From positions 248,001 to 312,000 of the forward strand of contig CBDEFR010000001.1 of the NCBI GenBank assembly GCA_965237505.1: 64,000 nucleotides of DNA, written 5' to 3'. This document shows positions 1-10,322 of this stretch, piece after piece. Positions within the stretch are counted from its first letter, which is position 1. Every line of letters starts with the position of its first letter. The stretch is from NVTR01 sp965237505 (GTDB lineage: Bacteria; Pseudomonadota; Alphaproteobacteria; Rhodobacterales; Rhodobacteraceae). The position numbers and the translations under genes are program-made. The notes beneath the pieces were generated by a model, which did not search any database, was not told the origin of the DNA, and was given only the letters and a program-made list of their open reading frames with translations.

Positions 1-126
1 CGCCTCGTGGCAGCAATATCTCAGGTGAAAACAGGGTGGCCGGATGCCCCGGAATCCCCGGCCGGATCAAATCGGTATGGCTGGCCGGATGTTATCGGAA
101 TCACTGGCCGGATCGCCCCGGAATAC
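1..126. mobile_element. End of an IS21-like element with four short direct repeats
   Basis: Four copies of a TGGCCGGAT-N5-CGGAAT-type unit start near 37, 59, 82 and 104, about 22 bp apart. The last runs into CGGAATACGCAGCC. Such arrays of transposase-binding repeats are typical of the ends of some IS21-family elements. The rest of the element would lie outside the window, so the assignment rests on repeat pattern only, and the exact element end is not certain. Confidence 0.5.
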
Positions 127-582
127 GCAGCCGGTGACGGAGTAGCGGACAGTCAATGAACCCCAAAAATCGCGTCCAACACTCGCTGAGCTACCGTCCG
201 AAACTGACCTATTAGGATTTCGTTCGACTATTGGCTCGTATGGACAACTCTGTGGCGACATCAACAGATAGAGGCATAGGTGAGATTGATTGAACGTCGG
301 TGTGGGTTAGACCGAGATCCTTCTGCTACTGTCCTGTCAACTTTCCAAACCTGCTCTGATTTTCACGCCGATCGGCCAATTGAACAACGATGTTCTGGAT
401 CTAGTACCAGGCTTTCTGGCGCCGTACGTCGCACCTAGGGCAACGCACCCGTGCAGCAATGCGCATGCGTGCGTCCAGCAACTTAGGGTGGGGCAACCGG
501 ATTATTCACTCGACGAACAATAATCCGCCAGAATTGAACGATAGGTCAGGCGCAATTGAGCAGAACGTAAAAGGCATGGGTA
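127..582. other. Non-coding stretch before the acyltransferase gene
   Basis: No reading frame here has convincing protein character, and no RNA gene or hairpin terminator was recognised. The 3' part should contain the promoter of the acyltransferase gene that starts at 583. Confidence 0.4.
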
Positions 583-1069
583 ATGCAATTCAAAGCTCTG
601 GAATCGCTCAGAGGTGTGGCAGCTTTGATGGTAGCACTGTATCATTCCGCATTTCTGGTCGGCGAACGCTCGCTGCTGCTAAATAATAGCGCGCTTTCCG
701 TCGATTTCTTTTTTATCCTCTCAGGTTTCGTGATGACTTACGCCTATCGCGAGCGGATCGCGAAAGGGATGCGCTTCACAGATTTCGCATCCTGCGGCTT
801 GGTCGGCTGTTTCCGCTCCATGCAGTGGTGTTGTTGGTGTGGGTGCCGCTGGTTCTAATTCGATTCCAGACGGGCTTTGGTGGCGAAGACTACGTGCTTC
901 ATCATGGCGCCGACAGTTTTCTATTGAACTTCGCTTTATTGAACAGCTTCGGGCTGCAGTGTGAATCCCGGAGCAATACTGGACCACAGAAACGGTCGAA
1001 TAATCTGACTGTCGCGGAGTAAAACTCCGCCATTCTGACGCCTGAGGCAAACGAGCTGAGGGCGGGGAG

Positions 1070-2568
1070 ATGTATTCTGTGGAATTGTACAGCCGGGTTC
1101 GGCGTGCGTGTCATGTCGGTGGGATGAGTGAGCGGGCGGCGGCCGGTCATTTCGGGATAGACCGCAAGACTGTGTCGAAGATCCTGAAGCATGCGGTGCC
1201 ACCGGGGTATCGCAGGAATGGCCACCAGCCCGTCCAAAGCTTGACCCGTTCATTCCGCTCATCAACCAGATATTGGAAGAGGATAAGTCGCGGCTCAAGA
1301 AGCAGCGGCATACGTCGAAGCGGATATATGAGCGTCTGCGTGATGAACATGGCTTCACCGGCGGGATCACGATTGTGACCGACTATGTTCGCGAGAAGAA
1401 GCGCCGGACTCGGGAAGTGTTCGTGCCGCTGTCGCACGCGCCAGGCCACGCCCAGGTTGATTTTGGTGAGGCGCTTGGCGAGATTGGCGGGGTCGTGCGC
1501 AAGCTGCACTACTTTGCAATGTCTCTGCCGCACTCGGACGCGTTCTTCATCAAGGCCTATCCGGCGGAGACAACCGAGGCCTTTTGCGATGGCCATGTCT
1601 CCGCCTTTGCGTTCTTCGGCGGCGTGCCGCTGTCAGGGCTCTACGACAACACCACGATCGCGGTGGCACGGATTCTCGGGGACGGAAAACGGCAACGCAC
1701 CAGAACCTTTGCTGAGTTGCAGTCGCATTACCTGTTCGAAGACAGGTTCGGCCGTCCTGGCAAGGGCAACGACAAGGGTAATGTCGAAGGCACAATCGGT
1801 TATGGCCGGCGGAACTTCCTGGTGCCGATGCCGCGCTTCGACAGTTTCGATGACCTGAACGTCCGGCTGGAGGAGCAATGCCTCAAACGTCAGGATGAGG
1901 TTCTGCGGGGTCATTCCGAGACTATCGGCGAGCGGCTGATGCGCGACCTCGACGGCCTGATGGCGCTGCCGCCTGTACCCTACGATGCCTGCGAGAAAGT
2001 CAGCACGCGGGCGACGTCGATCTCGATGGTCCGCTATCGCAACAACGATTACTCGGTGCCGGTCGCCTGCGCTCATCACGAGGTTCAGGTCCGCGGCTAT
2101 GTCCACGAGGTCGTCATCGGCTGCGGCGCCGAGGTGATCGCCCGCCACCAACGGTCCTATGAGAAGGCTGATATGGTCTTCGATCCGATGCACTTCCTGC
2201 CGCTGCTGGAACAGAAGGTTGGCGCGCTGGACCAGGCGGCACCGCTGCAGGGCTGGGACCTGCCAGGGGAGTTTGCCACCCTGCACCGGCTGCTGGAAGC
2301 GCGCATGGGCAAGAAGGGCAAGCGCGAATACGTCCAGGTTCTGCGGCTGCTTGCGAGCTTCGAGATGGCGCACGTCCACGGGGCTATCAAACAGTCGCTG
2401 GAACTGGGCGCGATCGGCTACGATGCGGTCAAGCATCTGGTGCTTTGCCGGATCGAGAGGCGCCCGCCACGGCTCGATCTCGATATCTACCCATACCTGC
2501 CCAAAGCACTGGTCGAGACCACCAAGCCCGCGAGCTATATGAGCCTGATGACGCAGGTGCCGGCATGA
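1070..2568 (+). pseudogene. istA: IstA transposase of IS21, frameshifted near its N-terminus
   Basis: IstA is the DDE integrase-type transposase of IS21. The N-terminal HTH (GMSERAAAGHFGIDRKTVSK) is read from 1070. The frame is lost near 1220, where ATGGCC replaces the ATGGGCC of the other copy, and resumes from about 1225 to 2568. The rve core is visible: HAQVDFGEALGE, SGLYDNTTIAV, and the GNVEGTIGYGRRNF region. The second IstA copy (36901-38399) is intact at this point but shifted elsewhere, so neither copy alone encodes full-length IstA. The stop overlaps the istB start (ATGA). Confidence 0.9.
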
Positions 2569-3317
2569 CCGATACACCGCAGGTTCTGCTGCAGCATCAC
2601 CTAAAAAAACTGCGCTTGCCGACATTCCTGGGCGAATATTCCAAACTTGCGCAACAATGCGCTGCTGAGAAGAAGGATCACGTCCAGTATTTACTGCGGC
2701 TCTGCGAACTTGAACTGATAGAGCGGGAACGCCGGATGATCGAGCGGCGCATCAAGGCCGCGAAGTTTCCAGCCACCAAGAGCCTGGACAGCTTCGATTT
2801 CAAGGCGATCCCGTCACTCAACAAGCCGCTCGTGCTGGAGCTGGCGCGCTGTGAATACATCGACAAATACCAGAACATCATTGCCCTGGGGCCAAGTGGC
2901 ACCGGTAAAACCCATGTCGCACTGAGGCTGGGATTGGCCGCCTGCCAGAAAGGCCTCAAGGTCCGCTTCATAACCGCCGCATCACTGGTTCACGAATTGA
3001 TCGAAGCTGTCGATGAACGCCGCCTGCAGAGGTTCCAAAAACAACTCACCAGCCAGAACCTTCTGATCATTGACGAGCTGGGCTTTGTCCCCTTGAGCAA
3101 AACCGGCGCTGAGCTGCTCTTCGAAATCATCTCCCAATGCTATGAACGCGGCTCCATAATCATCACCTCAAATCTGCCGTTCGACGAATGGACCGAAATA
3201 TTCGGATCCGAGCGCCTCACCGGTGCGCTCCTGGATCGCCTCACCCACCACGTCCATATACTGGAGATGAACGGCGACAGCTTTCGGCTAAAACAGAGCC
3301 GAAACGCCAGAGCCTGA
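2565..3317 (+). CDS. istB: IstB helper ATPase of IS21
   Basis: This 250-residue AAA+ ATPase assembles on target DNA and activates IstA during transposition. The Walker A motif is ALGPSGTGKTHVAL and the Walker B region is LLIIDELGFVP; IITSNLPFDEWTEIFG is the usual sensor region. The start at 2565 lies inside the istA stop (ATGA overlap), showing translational coupling. Length and reading frame are intact, and the product matches the copy at 36152-36904. It could only act if a functional IstA is supplied from another copy. Confidence 0.95.
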   Translation: MTDTPQVLLQHHLKKLRLPTFLGEYSKLAQQCAAEKKDHVQYLLRLCELELIERERRMIERRIKAAKFPATKSLDSFDFKAIPSLNKPLVLELARCEYIDKYQNIIALGPSGTGKTHVALRLGLAACQKGLKVRFITAASLVHELIEAVDERRLQRFQKQLTSQNLLIIDELGFVPLSKTGAELLFEIISQCYERGSIIITSNLPFDEWTEIFGSERLTGALLDRLTHHVHILEMNGDSFRLKQSRNARA

Positions 3318-3795
3318 ACCCGGTCTGAACTTGATGGATGTTGGCCTTTGGCCAACATGCGCCTTGTCACGCGTTAGCTTTATGGGGAGCACACCCAACA
3401 AGGCGCGGCACCTCAACTGGCCCACTTTTACTCCGGCGAATGGCCCCTTTTTACGCCGGGATTGACACTGCAGCCTTACTTAAGCTGGAATTATCCGTCT
3501 TGGAGCATCGGCGCCGAGTTATTCGCCTATCTGGGTTTCTTCCTTGCCGTTGTGGTTTTTGGTCGTCGCCTGAATGCCACAACAGCGCTAATAATATCCG
3601 CAGTCTTTTATCTGGCGCTGGCATACTGCGGCCAGACGACATTGCAAAAAACTTTTGACTTTGGCCTTCTCAGGTGCCTTGGTGGCTTTTTTCTTGGGGT
3701 CGCTTTTTTCGCCGTGCATGACCGGATCGGCCCAAGCCGGGTATTTGGAACCGGATCCGAAGTTGTGGCGATTGCGGTGACGTTACTGTTACTAA

Positions 3796-4956
3796 TACCA
3801 GCGGCATTTAACATTGACCGATATGGGCCCATTTTCGCATTCCGATTGATGTGATGGTTTCGGGCTGTGCGATGAGCTTGTTCCAAGCTTCGCATCCAGC
3901 ATCGACGATGGCATTGTAGTCTTCGAACACGCGGTTGGAGAGCCAATTGGCGCGCAAGTACTGCCAGATATTTTCCACCGGGTTCAGTTCCGGAGCGCGC
4001 GATGGCAGCAGGATGATGGTGAGGTTCTTCGGGACTTTGAGTTTGCCGGTGGTGTGCCATCCGGCCCGATCCATCAGCACAACCGCATGGGCCTTTCGGG
4101 CGACGTGGCGGCTGATCTCGTCGAGATGCATCTGCATGGCTTGCGCGTCCGCCCAAGGCAGCATGAGCGCCGCCCCCTTGCCGTGAGCCGGACAGATGGC
4201 GCCGAACAGATAGGCGTTGCGATAGCGCTGATCGGCCGGCTGGCGGGGGCGCGTGCCCTTTCTTGCCCACAGGCGCGTCAGGCCATTCTTCTGGCCAAGG
4301 CGTGCTTCGTCCTGGAACCAGATCTCCACCGGCGTTCCCGCTGGCAGGTCAGCTATATGCACCTGGAGCGTGTCGGTGAAGTTTTTTTAAACGCCTCGAT
4401 GATCCGCTTATCCTGCCTGGGATGCTGCGGGCGGGCGCTGATATGGGCAAAGCCCAGTTCGCCAAGCAGTCTGGATATCCCGCGCTCGGAATAGATGACG
4501 CCAAAGCGCGCCTCGATCACCCGCTTCAGGTCGATCCGCCGCCAGCGGACAACCCCGTCCACCGCCGGATCGGGGCCGGTCTCGACAATCTCGCCAAGTT
4601 CTTTCATCTGGACATCGCTCAGGTAGCGCGTCCGGCCCGCGCCCTTGCGGTTGGTGAGGCCATCCGGTCCCTCTTCGTTGAACCGGTGAACCCAGTCCCG
4701 CAGGGTTTGGCGATCCATCCCACCGATCCTTGCGGCCTCTCCACGGCTCATGCCATCGTAGACCGCCGCAAGAGACAACAGACGGCGGCTCTGCCGGGCA
4801 TCCTTGCAACGGCTGGCGAGTTTACGAAGGTGGCGGGCATCAAAGTCGCGACGAAGCGGAACACTGGCTGGCATGGCGATCCTCCTTTGCCAACCTTGAA
4901 TCAGATCAAAACCGATTTGGGAATCCCCACAGAGTCAGAAATTGATGCCGTTGGTA
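3796..4956 (-). mobile_element. IS630-like element A (1161 bp) inside the acyltransferase gene
   Basis: The inverted ends are TACCAGCGGCAT at 3796 and ATGCCGTTGGTA ending at 4956. The flanks give a 3-bp duplication TAA (3793-3795 and 4957-4959), and removing element plus one TAA restores the acyltransferase frame. Its transposase is clearly diverged from elements B (5475) and C (14999), but the ends are related. Confidence 0.9.
3808..4874 (-). CDS. IS630-type transposase, two frames joined by a probable programmed frameshift
   Basis: OrfA (4353-4874) holds the HTH/winged-helix half (GEAARIGGMDRQTLRDWVHR). OrfB (3808 to about 4390) holds the DDE half: EIWFQDEARLGQ, VVLMDRAGWHTTG and APELNPVENIWQYLRAN. 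They overlap at a run of seven A on the coding strand (FKK followed by a shift). IS630-family elements are known to use -1 slippage at such runs, so this break is probably programmed rather than damage. No other frame break is seen, so the element may be active. Confidence 0.85.
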
Positions 4957-5474
4957 TAACTCGACCACCAGGCTTGATCCTGAATCAGTTGGCGACGTTT
5001 CTCGCATTTGGTCTGCTTGTCCTTGTATTCGCGCGTTCGCACGGTGTGATCAGCGCGCTCTTGGCGCACCGATTGCCCACCTATTTGGGCAAAATTTCAT
5101 ACTCGATCTATCTGGTGCATGCGCTGGTTCTCACGGTTTTTTTGGAATTATCGCAATGGATATTTGCCTTGCCGCAGGTTTGGGTGATTTCAGAATCCGG
5201 CATTCCAAAACTATTCGTGCTGACACCCTTCGCGCCCCTTATCAATGTCGGTGCGCTGTTGCTGATCATTTTGATCTCAGCCCAGACCTACCGCTGGATC
5301 GAGGAACCATTTCGCAAGGCATCCCGCCGGGTAGTGAAAAATCGAAGGGTTTCTTCCGACTATTCGGTTCAGTGATCGCTTGTTATTCGAACACACCGGC
5401 AGGTGCTTAGTTTTTAAGCCAGTTTTCTGTACGCCCACCTTTCGGTGCAGTGGATTTTGGGAATCCTCGTTTCA

Positions 5475-6633
5475 TACCAACGGCCCTAGTCGTTGACCGT
5501 TTTGGCCCATTGTCTGGTAGTGATTGACGTGATTGCGGTTTTGTCGTTTGCAAAGAAGTTCCATGCTTCGCAACACCTGTCGACGATCTGCTCATAATTG
5601 TCGAAGACGGATATGGCGAGCTTGTTGGCACGCAGATAAGTCCACACATTTTCCATCGGGTTGAGTTCAGGGGAATAGGGCGGGAGTTTGAGCAGGGTGA
5701 TGTTGTCGGGTACCTCCAGCTCTGCCGAACCGTGCCAGCCAGCGCCATCCAGAATGAGAAGGGCATGTGCGCCCGATGCGACGGTTTTAGCGATCTCGGC
5801 GAGATGCGCGCTCATGGCCTGTGTGTCGGCATGTGGCATGATCAGAGCGGCCGCTTCAGCCCGTTCCAGGCAGACGGCGCCGAAAATGTAGCTCCAGATA
5901 TAGCGGGTGTCGCGCGGGGCACGGGGGCGTGTTCCACGCTCGGCCCAGATACGGGTGAGCGTGCCCTGCTGGCCAACCCGCGCTTCATCCTGAAACCATA
6001 TCTCCAGGGGCTTGCTGCGGGCTGTTTCCGGCAAGGCTGCTTCTACCTCTGCGGCGAAGTTTTTTTAAAAGCCTCCTGTGCATCCGGGTCGGATTTCGGA
6101 TGCTGCGGGCGCACCGACAGACGCCGAAAGCCCAGGCTTGCCAATTGTTTGCCAACAGTTCGCTCATGCATGGTGACGCCGAAGCGCTCTTCGATCTTGC
6201 GTTTCAGATCAATGCGCCGCCAGCGCACAACCCATCGGTTTCGGGGTCGGGATCCGCCCGAACCATTTCCGCCAACTCCTCCTTCTGTGCCGCGCTCAGC
6301 AGACAGGGTGGATCCGGCGGGCGACGGTTGAACAGGCCCGACACGCCCTCCGCATTGTAACGGTGGGCCCAATCCCGCAACGTCTGCCGATCCATGCCGC
6401 AGTTTTCTGCCGCCGTCTTGCGGTCAACCCCATCCAGAACCAGGGCAATCGCCAACATCCGTCGCGCCGCTTTCCCATCCCGGCACCGCGCCGCTTCCTG
6501 GCTAAGCTCGCCTGCGGACTTGTCTTTGCGCGTAATCCTTACTGCCATCAAAGCCTCCCTTGCCTTGATGCCACTGAATCAGATCACGCAGCTCGTGGGA
6601 ATCCCCTTGAGTCAAATCTGGGGGCCGTTGGTA
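5475..6633 (-). mobile_element. IS630-like element B (1159 bp)
   Basis: A perfect 12-bp terminal inverted repeat TACCAACGGCCC is present at both ends. The 3-bp duplication is TCA (5472-5474 and 6634-6636). It is almost identical to element C at 14999-16157. The sequence it entered, between the acyltransferase and the TPR gene, is not recognisable. Confidence 0.9.
5486..6551 (-). pseudogene. IS630-type transposase of element B, OrfA frameshifted
   Basis: The DDE half (5486 to about 6060) is intact with EIWFQDEARVGQ, LLILDGAGWHGSA and SPELNPMENVWTYLRAN. The HTH half (from 6551) breaks near 6232, where ACAACCCATCGG has one C fewer than ACAACCCCATCGG in element C. The A-run slippage site lies near 6060. 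Element C is intact at the C run but damaged in its DDE half, so the two copies carry complementary lesions. Confidence 0.88.
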
Positions 6634-6838
6634 TCAGATCCCGAAACGGCTGCGTTGATCGCCGGTCGACCGAGCCACTCGGGGCTTCGCCTCTTGCGAC
6701 CAATAACTCTTCGGCGTCAATTCGAGATAAACGCTGATCCGCCGGTACGCCGCAGCGCCACTGAAAGTCGCCTGGGACCCTGATTCATGGTATGCCGTCG
6801 GCGCCGATGTGGCACGAGATCCAGATCAGGAGGCGCAA

Positions 6839-7412
6839 TTGAAATTTCGCCGACAGCTCGGTTGTCTGATCTTTGCGATGTTCTTGGTGATGCAGGGCTC
6901 AACGAATGCGTTGGCACAGTCCCATGCCCTGATTGACGCGCATCAGCAGGCCCTGTCCAGTTATCAGCAAGGTCGATACGCCGAGGCAGTCGAGGGCTGG
7001 AGCCACGCGCAGACGCTGGCTTTGCAGGAGTTCGGCCCGGACCACCCGATCGTGGGATTGCTGATGGGGAACCTCGGAAAGGCCCATCATGCCCAGGGCA
7101 ACTACGCCGAGGCAGAGCCGCTGTTCAAGCGGGCGCTGGAGATCACGGAGGCGGCGCTCGGGCCGACGCATCCGGAGTTGGCGACGAGCCTCAACAACCT
7201 GGCGGCACTTCTTCAGGCCCAGGGCAACTACGCCGGGGCGAGCCGCTCTTCCAGCGGCGCTGGAAATCTGGGAGGCGGCGCTCGGGCCGACGCATCCGAA
7301 TATCGCGAAGATACTTGAAAGTTATGCCCGGCTTCTCCGCGATACTGGCAGGGCCGAAGAGGCAGAGGTCATGGAGGCCCGAGCGGAAGCGATCCGCGAC
7401 AGCCCCGACTGA
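6839..7412 (+). pseudogene. Exported TPR-repeat protein, two frameshifts
   Basis: A TTG start at 6839 is preferred because AGGAGG lies at 6828-6833 with ideal spacing, and it gives a clean signal peptide (KFRRQLGCLIFAMFLVMQG, cleavage near ALA-QS). Kinesin-light-chain type TPRs follow (QGNYAEAEPLFKRALEITE, LGPTHPELATSLNNLAALL). Near 7232-7256 the repeat text breaks twice: GCG-GAG and CGG-GCG have each lost one base. The proper frame resumes as ALEIWEAALGPTHPN and ends at 7412. Intact, it would be a periplasmic protein-interaction protein of about 190 residues. Confidence 0.8.
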
Positions 7413-7601
7413 CGGAGATCGCGCGAGAAAAACCAGAGTGCATGGTATGAGTGCAAAAAGTGGGATCGAGCGACGCTCCGGATTGCACCAATGCTCTTTG
7501 CAGGTCTGTACCACCGTCAGCTTCGTCCCGCTCTCCAGTCGTTGACCTTACCACCCTTCAAAAAATCCAAACTTGCCACAATTTAGGGATTTTCTCATAT
7601 C

Positions 7602-7849
7602 CTATGAAGCATCTGCGCAGGAACCGCAGGCCCTGTTTGAAGAGGGAGCAGAGTGATCTTCGGGTTTTGCGAATCCCCTTTTTTCGCCGCTTTCGGCGAC
7701 TATTTGTTCATCTGCTGCACCCGTTGAAACCGCCCAGTACATGGCTATTGCCATGACAAGGATAAGCCTTTCCAGTCGGTCTGGCTTTTTGATTTGGCTT
7801 TGCGCGATGCCAAATCCACGGGTCTTGAAGTCCGAGAACATAGCTTCAA
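7602..7849 (-). pseudogene. C-terminal fragment of the IS4-type transposase
   Basis: The fragment reads EAMFSDFKTRGFGI, then the hydrophobic helix LERLILVMAIAMYWAVSTG, to a stop at 7602. It carries the catalytic-Glu region of an IS4-type DDE transposase. Its upstream half is at 11965-12765 (…YGMRWGIE). The break falls at the 14-bp sequence GAACATAGCTTCAA (7836-7849), which recurs at 10309-10322. Confidence 0.85.
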
Positions 7850-8180
7850 GTTGCATCACCCAACGCGCCGGGAAACGCGCCGGGCTGAGTGCCCTTCCTA
7901 TGCCCAGCATGGCCCTGGTCGTCCCGTCTGGCGGCAGCGGTTCACTCAACCAGGCAATGACGGCAGGTCGGTCAGGCTCCTGCGCTTCAAGGCGGTGCGT
8001 TAGGATCGGCAATTCCAGGCCCGTCCCACGGACAATGACACAGTCCACCCCCGTAATTTCCGCGGCGGCATCACCGGAAACTGCGACGGATAGACCCCGG
8101 TTCGAAAGTGCGTCTGCAATCGACTCCAGGACATTTCTCGTCATCATCGACGACACAATCAGTACTTTGACGTCAGCCAT
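7850..8180 (-). pseudogene. 5' fragment of an unrecognised gene, fused to the IS4 transposase remnant
   Basis: The frame starts at 8180 after GGAGGGG and reads MADVKVLIVSSMMTRNVLES. It continues for about 110 residues (RPAVIAWLSEPLPPDG is its most distinctive stretch), then runs in frame into the IS4 transposase end at 7849. The first half has a beta-alpha-beta look, but I do not recognise the family. The fusion frame (7602-8180) is open, but is most likely an accident of recombination. Confidence 0.55.
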
Positions 8181-9143
8181 TTACTCACTTTCCCCTCCGA
8201 GTGCATTCAGTCAAACGATCAGATTCCGAGTTAAATGTTAAGGGTAGTTTTCGGCTTGTGCGACACAGTCTCGAACTTTCGCTTCGGAGAAAGGGTCAGG
8301 ATTGGGTGCACCCGCAGCGAAGGTCGGCTTTCCGCCGATTCTGTTGAAAAACAACGTGTTGCAGGTGCAGAAAGTGGCCGTTGTATGTGAGCCCGAACAC
8401 CTTTCTGGTCAGGCTGTTCGCGGTTTCTGCGGTGCAGGAAAGATCTTGGCCAGTTTCCGAAGGTTCTGGGCGGTGGCAGCGAGGAGGAATTCATCGTTTG
8501 CGCCGCATGGGCCGCGTAATCGGAGCCGTCCAAGGCCAAGAATGCGTTTGAGGTGAGCAAACAGCATCTCGACTTTTTTTCCGCAGCTTCATCGAGATTT
8601 CATATTGCCTGGTTTTTGCGATGTCTCGGGCAACTTGTCTGGCATCTTCGTGTTCTTCGCGGGTGATGGATCGGGCATCCATGTTGGGACAGCAGCGCGC
8701 CTTGGACGGGCAACTTTGGCAAGTCAGTTTCAGCGCGCGATACTTGGCAGTGCCTTTGTCGGACGGGCCACGCTTGGAGTCTGAGTAGTTGCGGCGGAAC
8801 TGCTTCAACGCCTGTCCCTCGGGACAGATGTACTGGTCGTTCTCAGCGTCCCATTCAAAATCGGCTCGTGTCCAGGTGCCATCGGTTCGGCCAGCTTTGT
8901 CGATTACCGGGATATGCGGAGCGATGCCGCGATCCACCAACCATCCAAGCATGGGGCCTGAACCATAAGCCGTGTCAGCAATGATGCGCTCTGGATGCAG
9001 GCCAAACCCTTCTTTGACCCGATCCAGCATTGTACGCACAGACCCGACCTCCGCCTGTCGGATTGATAGTGTGGCTTCCACGTCCACGATGACACCGTGA
9101 TCAGTATCGATCAGATAATTGGTTGAATAGGCAAAGAACGCAG

Positions 9144-10251
9144 CTTGCCTATCCGGTTAACGCCCATGACCGCTACATGTAGGGTGCCGCCACTCTCCCG
9201 AGTAAAGCTCGGCATAGGTTGGAGCAGAGGTGTCGCCCGCGATGCCGAGCAATGAGCGGAAGGCGTTGAACGGGTAGAACCGCCTGTTGAAGCGGAAGGT
9301 GAACTCGTTGAGGTAGGCTTGTAGGTGCTGGTGGCTAACGCCGTGGTGGATACCGATCAGCCACGTCTTCAGGTTGGCGAAAACCAGATGGATGATCGGC
9401 AGGTATTGCTCGGCAACCTCTGGATCACCACACTCGGCAACAGCGAAGTGCTCATAGCCGCGCTTACCGAGGCCAGCATAGCCGCTCCAATCGTCAGTAA
9501 CGATCAGCGATCCCGGCGCGACGGTGCTCTCGACGAACCCACAGAGCGACTCGGCGCTACGGTCGAGCACGACGGCGAGCCGAACGCGTCCGGCATAGCG
9601 TCCGTCTTTCCGGTTGTCGAGCTTGGTGCCCGGCTTTCGATGACGCACCTCGATGGCACAGGAGACGGGAACCTTGTGGTGAACACCACGGCCTTCCCCA
9701 CGCGTTGTTCGCCCGCCAACCCAGGTTTCGTCCACCTCAACATGGTTCTTGGGCTGTCCACCGATCCTGTCTTGGTTGGGCCGCACCATGCCCGAGCGGA
9801 GCTTGTGGAGAATTTGAAAGGCCGTCTCGTAGCGCGAAAGACCAAGTTGCCGCTGAAACTGCACGGCGGACATGCCGGGCGTCTGACTGGCGACCAGATA
9901 AGCGGCCCAGAACCAGACGTTCAGCGGAGTGTGGCTACGCTCCATCACTGTTCCCACCGTCAGCCCGGTGTTCTGGCGGCACTTGCGGCAGCGCAGGACG
10001 CCAGGGCGGTTTTCAAAGTGGAACGGCTCTCCCGCCGTGCCGCAGTGCGGGCAGGCAAAGCCGTCTCCCCAGCGGGCTTTCTCCAGGTAGGCGGCGCAGG
10101 CCGCATCATCGGGGAAAAGTCGCTGGAACTCGGGTAGCGAATGCCGGAATGGGAGCTCGGCGCGGTCGAGAACATCCATGGCGCGCTCCCCTATATCCGG
10201 TTTGCGCCCATTCTAGCCCTAGTGGGTGTGGGTGTAAACCGGATAGGCAAG
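9144..10251 (-). mobile_element. IS1595-family element, copy 1 (1108 bp)
   Basis: The ends are CTTGCCTATCCGGTT and its complement AACCGGATAGGCAAG. An exact 8-bp duplication GAACGCAG lies at 9136-9143 and 10252-10259, as expected for IS1595. A second copy of identical length is at 41670-42777. The insertion is inside the IS1182 transposase remnant. Confidence 0.95.
9157..10179 (-). CDS. IS1595-family transposase (ISXO2-like), intact
   Basis: The protein has 340 residues. An N-terminal zinc ribbon (CPHCGTAGEPF and CRKCRQNTGL) is followed by the ISXO2-like DDE domain with VEVDETWVGG, LIVTDDWSGY and FTFRFNRRFYP. The frame is full length and uninterrupted, and differs from copy 2 (41683-42705) by about one residue (Arg versus Pro near position 12). 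Two near-identical intact copies suggest recent activity. Confidence 0.93.
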   Translation of the reverse strand: MDVLDRAELPFRHSLPEFQRLFPDDAACAAYLEKARWGDGFACPHCGTAGEPFHFENRPGVLRCRKCRQNTGLTVGTVMERSHTPLNVWFWAAYLVASQTPGMSAVQFQRQLGLSRYETAFQILHKLRSGMVRPNQDRIGGQPKNHVEVDETWVGGRTTRGEGRGVHHKVPVSCAIEVRHRKPGTKLDNRKDGRYAGRVRLAVVLDRSAESLCGFVESTVAPGSLIVTDDWSGYAGLGKRGYEHFAVAECGDPEVAEQYLPIIHLVFANLKTWLIGIHHGVSHQHLQAYLNEFTFRFNRRFYPFNAFRSLLGIAGDTSAPTYAELYSGEWRHPTCSGHGR

Positions 10252-10322
10252 GAACGCAGGACCTTTGCGGGCCGCTGTCCATTGACTGGATGGGTCGGAG
10301 TGAGACGTGAACATAGCTTCAA

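Larger units (their letters stand above)
960..3467 (+). mobile_element. IS21-family element, copy 1 (2508 bp)
   Basis: The ends are TGTGAATCCCGG (960) and CCGGGATTGACA (to 3467), forming near-perfect inverted repeats. A 6-bp target duplication CTGCAG lies at 954-959 and 3468-3473, within the 4-8 bp range of IS21. It carries istA and istB. A copy of identical length lies inverted at 36002-38509. Confidence 0.95.
583..5375 (+). pseudogene. Acyltransferase family 3 gene, broken by IS21, IS630-like element and a frameshift
   Basis: Three separated pieces rebuild one integral-membrane acyltransferase (OafA/ExoZ type, which O-acylates surface sugars). Piece 1 (583-959) has the N-terminal ESLRGVAALMVALYH motif and VDFFFILSGFVM. 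It changes frame near 785, where GATTTCGC should probably be GATTTTCGC. Piece 2 (3468-3795) continues with SWNYPSWSIGAELFAY. Piece 3 (4957-5375) has KISYSIYLVHALVL and ends RWIEEPFRKASRRV. Removing IS21 with one CTGCAG copy and the IS630-like element with one TAA copy restores a continuous frame across both junctions. Only the T-run deletion then remains. The gene is inactive as it stands. Confidence 0.9.
8409..10308 (-). pseudogene. IS1182-type transposase remnant, interrupted by IS1595
   Basis: On the minus strand the text runs SHSDPSSQWTAARKGPAF (from 10308 down to 10252). It is interrupted by IS1595 (9144-10251), then continues AYSTNYLIDTDHGVIVDVEA, IIADTAYGSG, the Cys-rich segment CQSCPSKARCCPN and the IS1182 signature KKVEMLFAHLKR, to a stop near 8409. 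The N-terminal third is missing. An extra A in the A run near 8577 breaks the frame before the last signature. Removing IS1595 and one GAACGCAG copy rejoins the frame. Confidence 0.82.

Noticed and set aside
3808..4874. The split of the IS630-like transposase A into two frames, taken at first as a mutation.
   Set aside because: The break lies at a seven-A run at the same relative place in all three copies, which fits programmed slippage.
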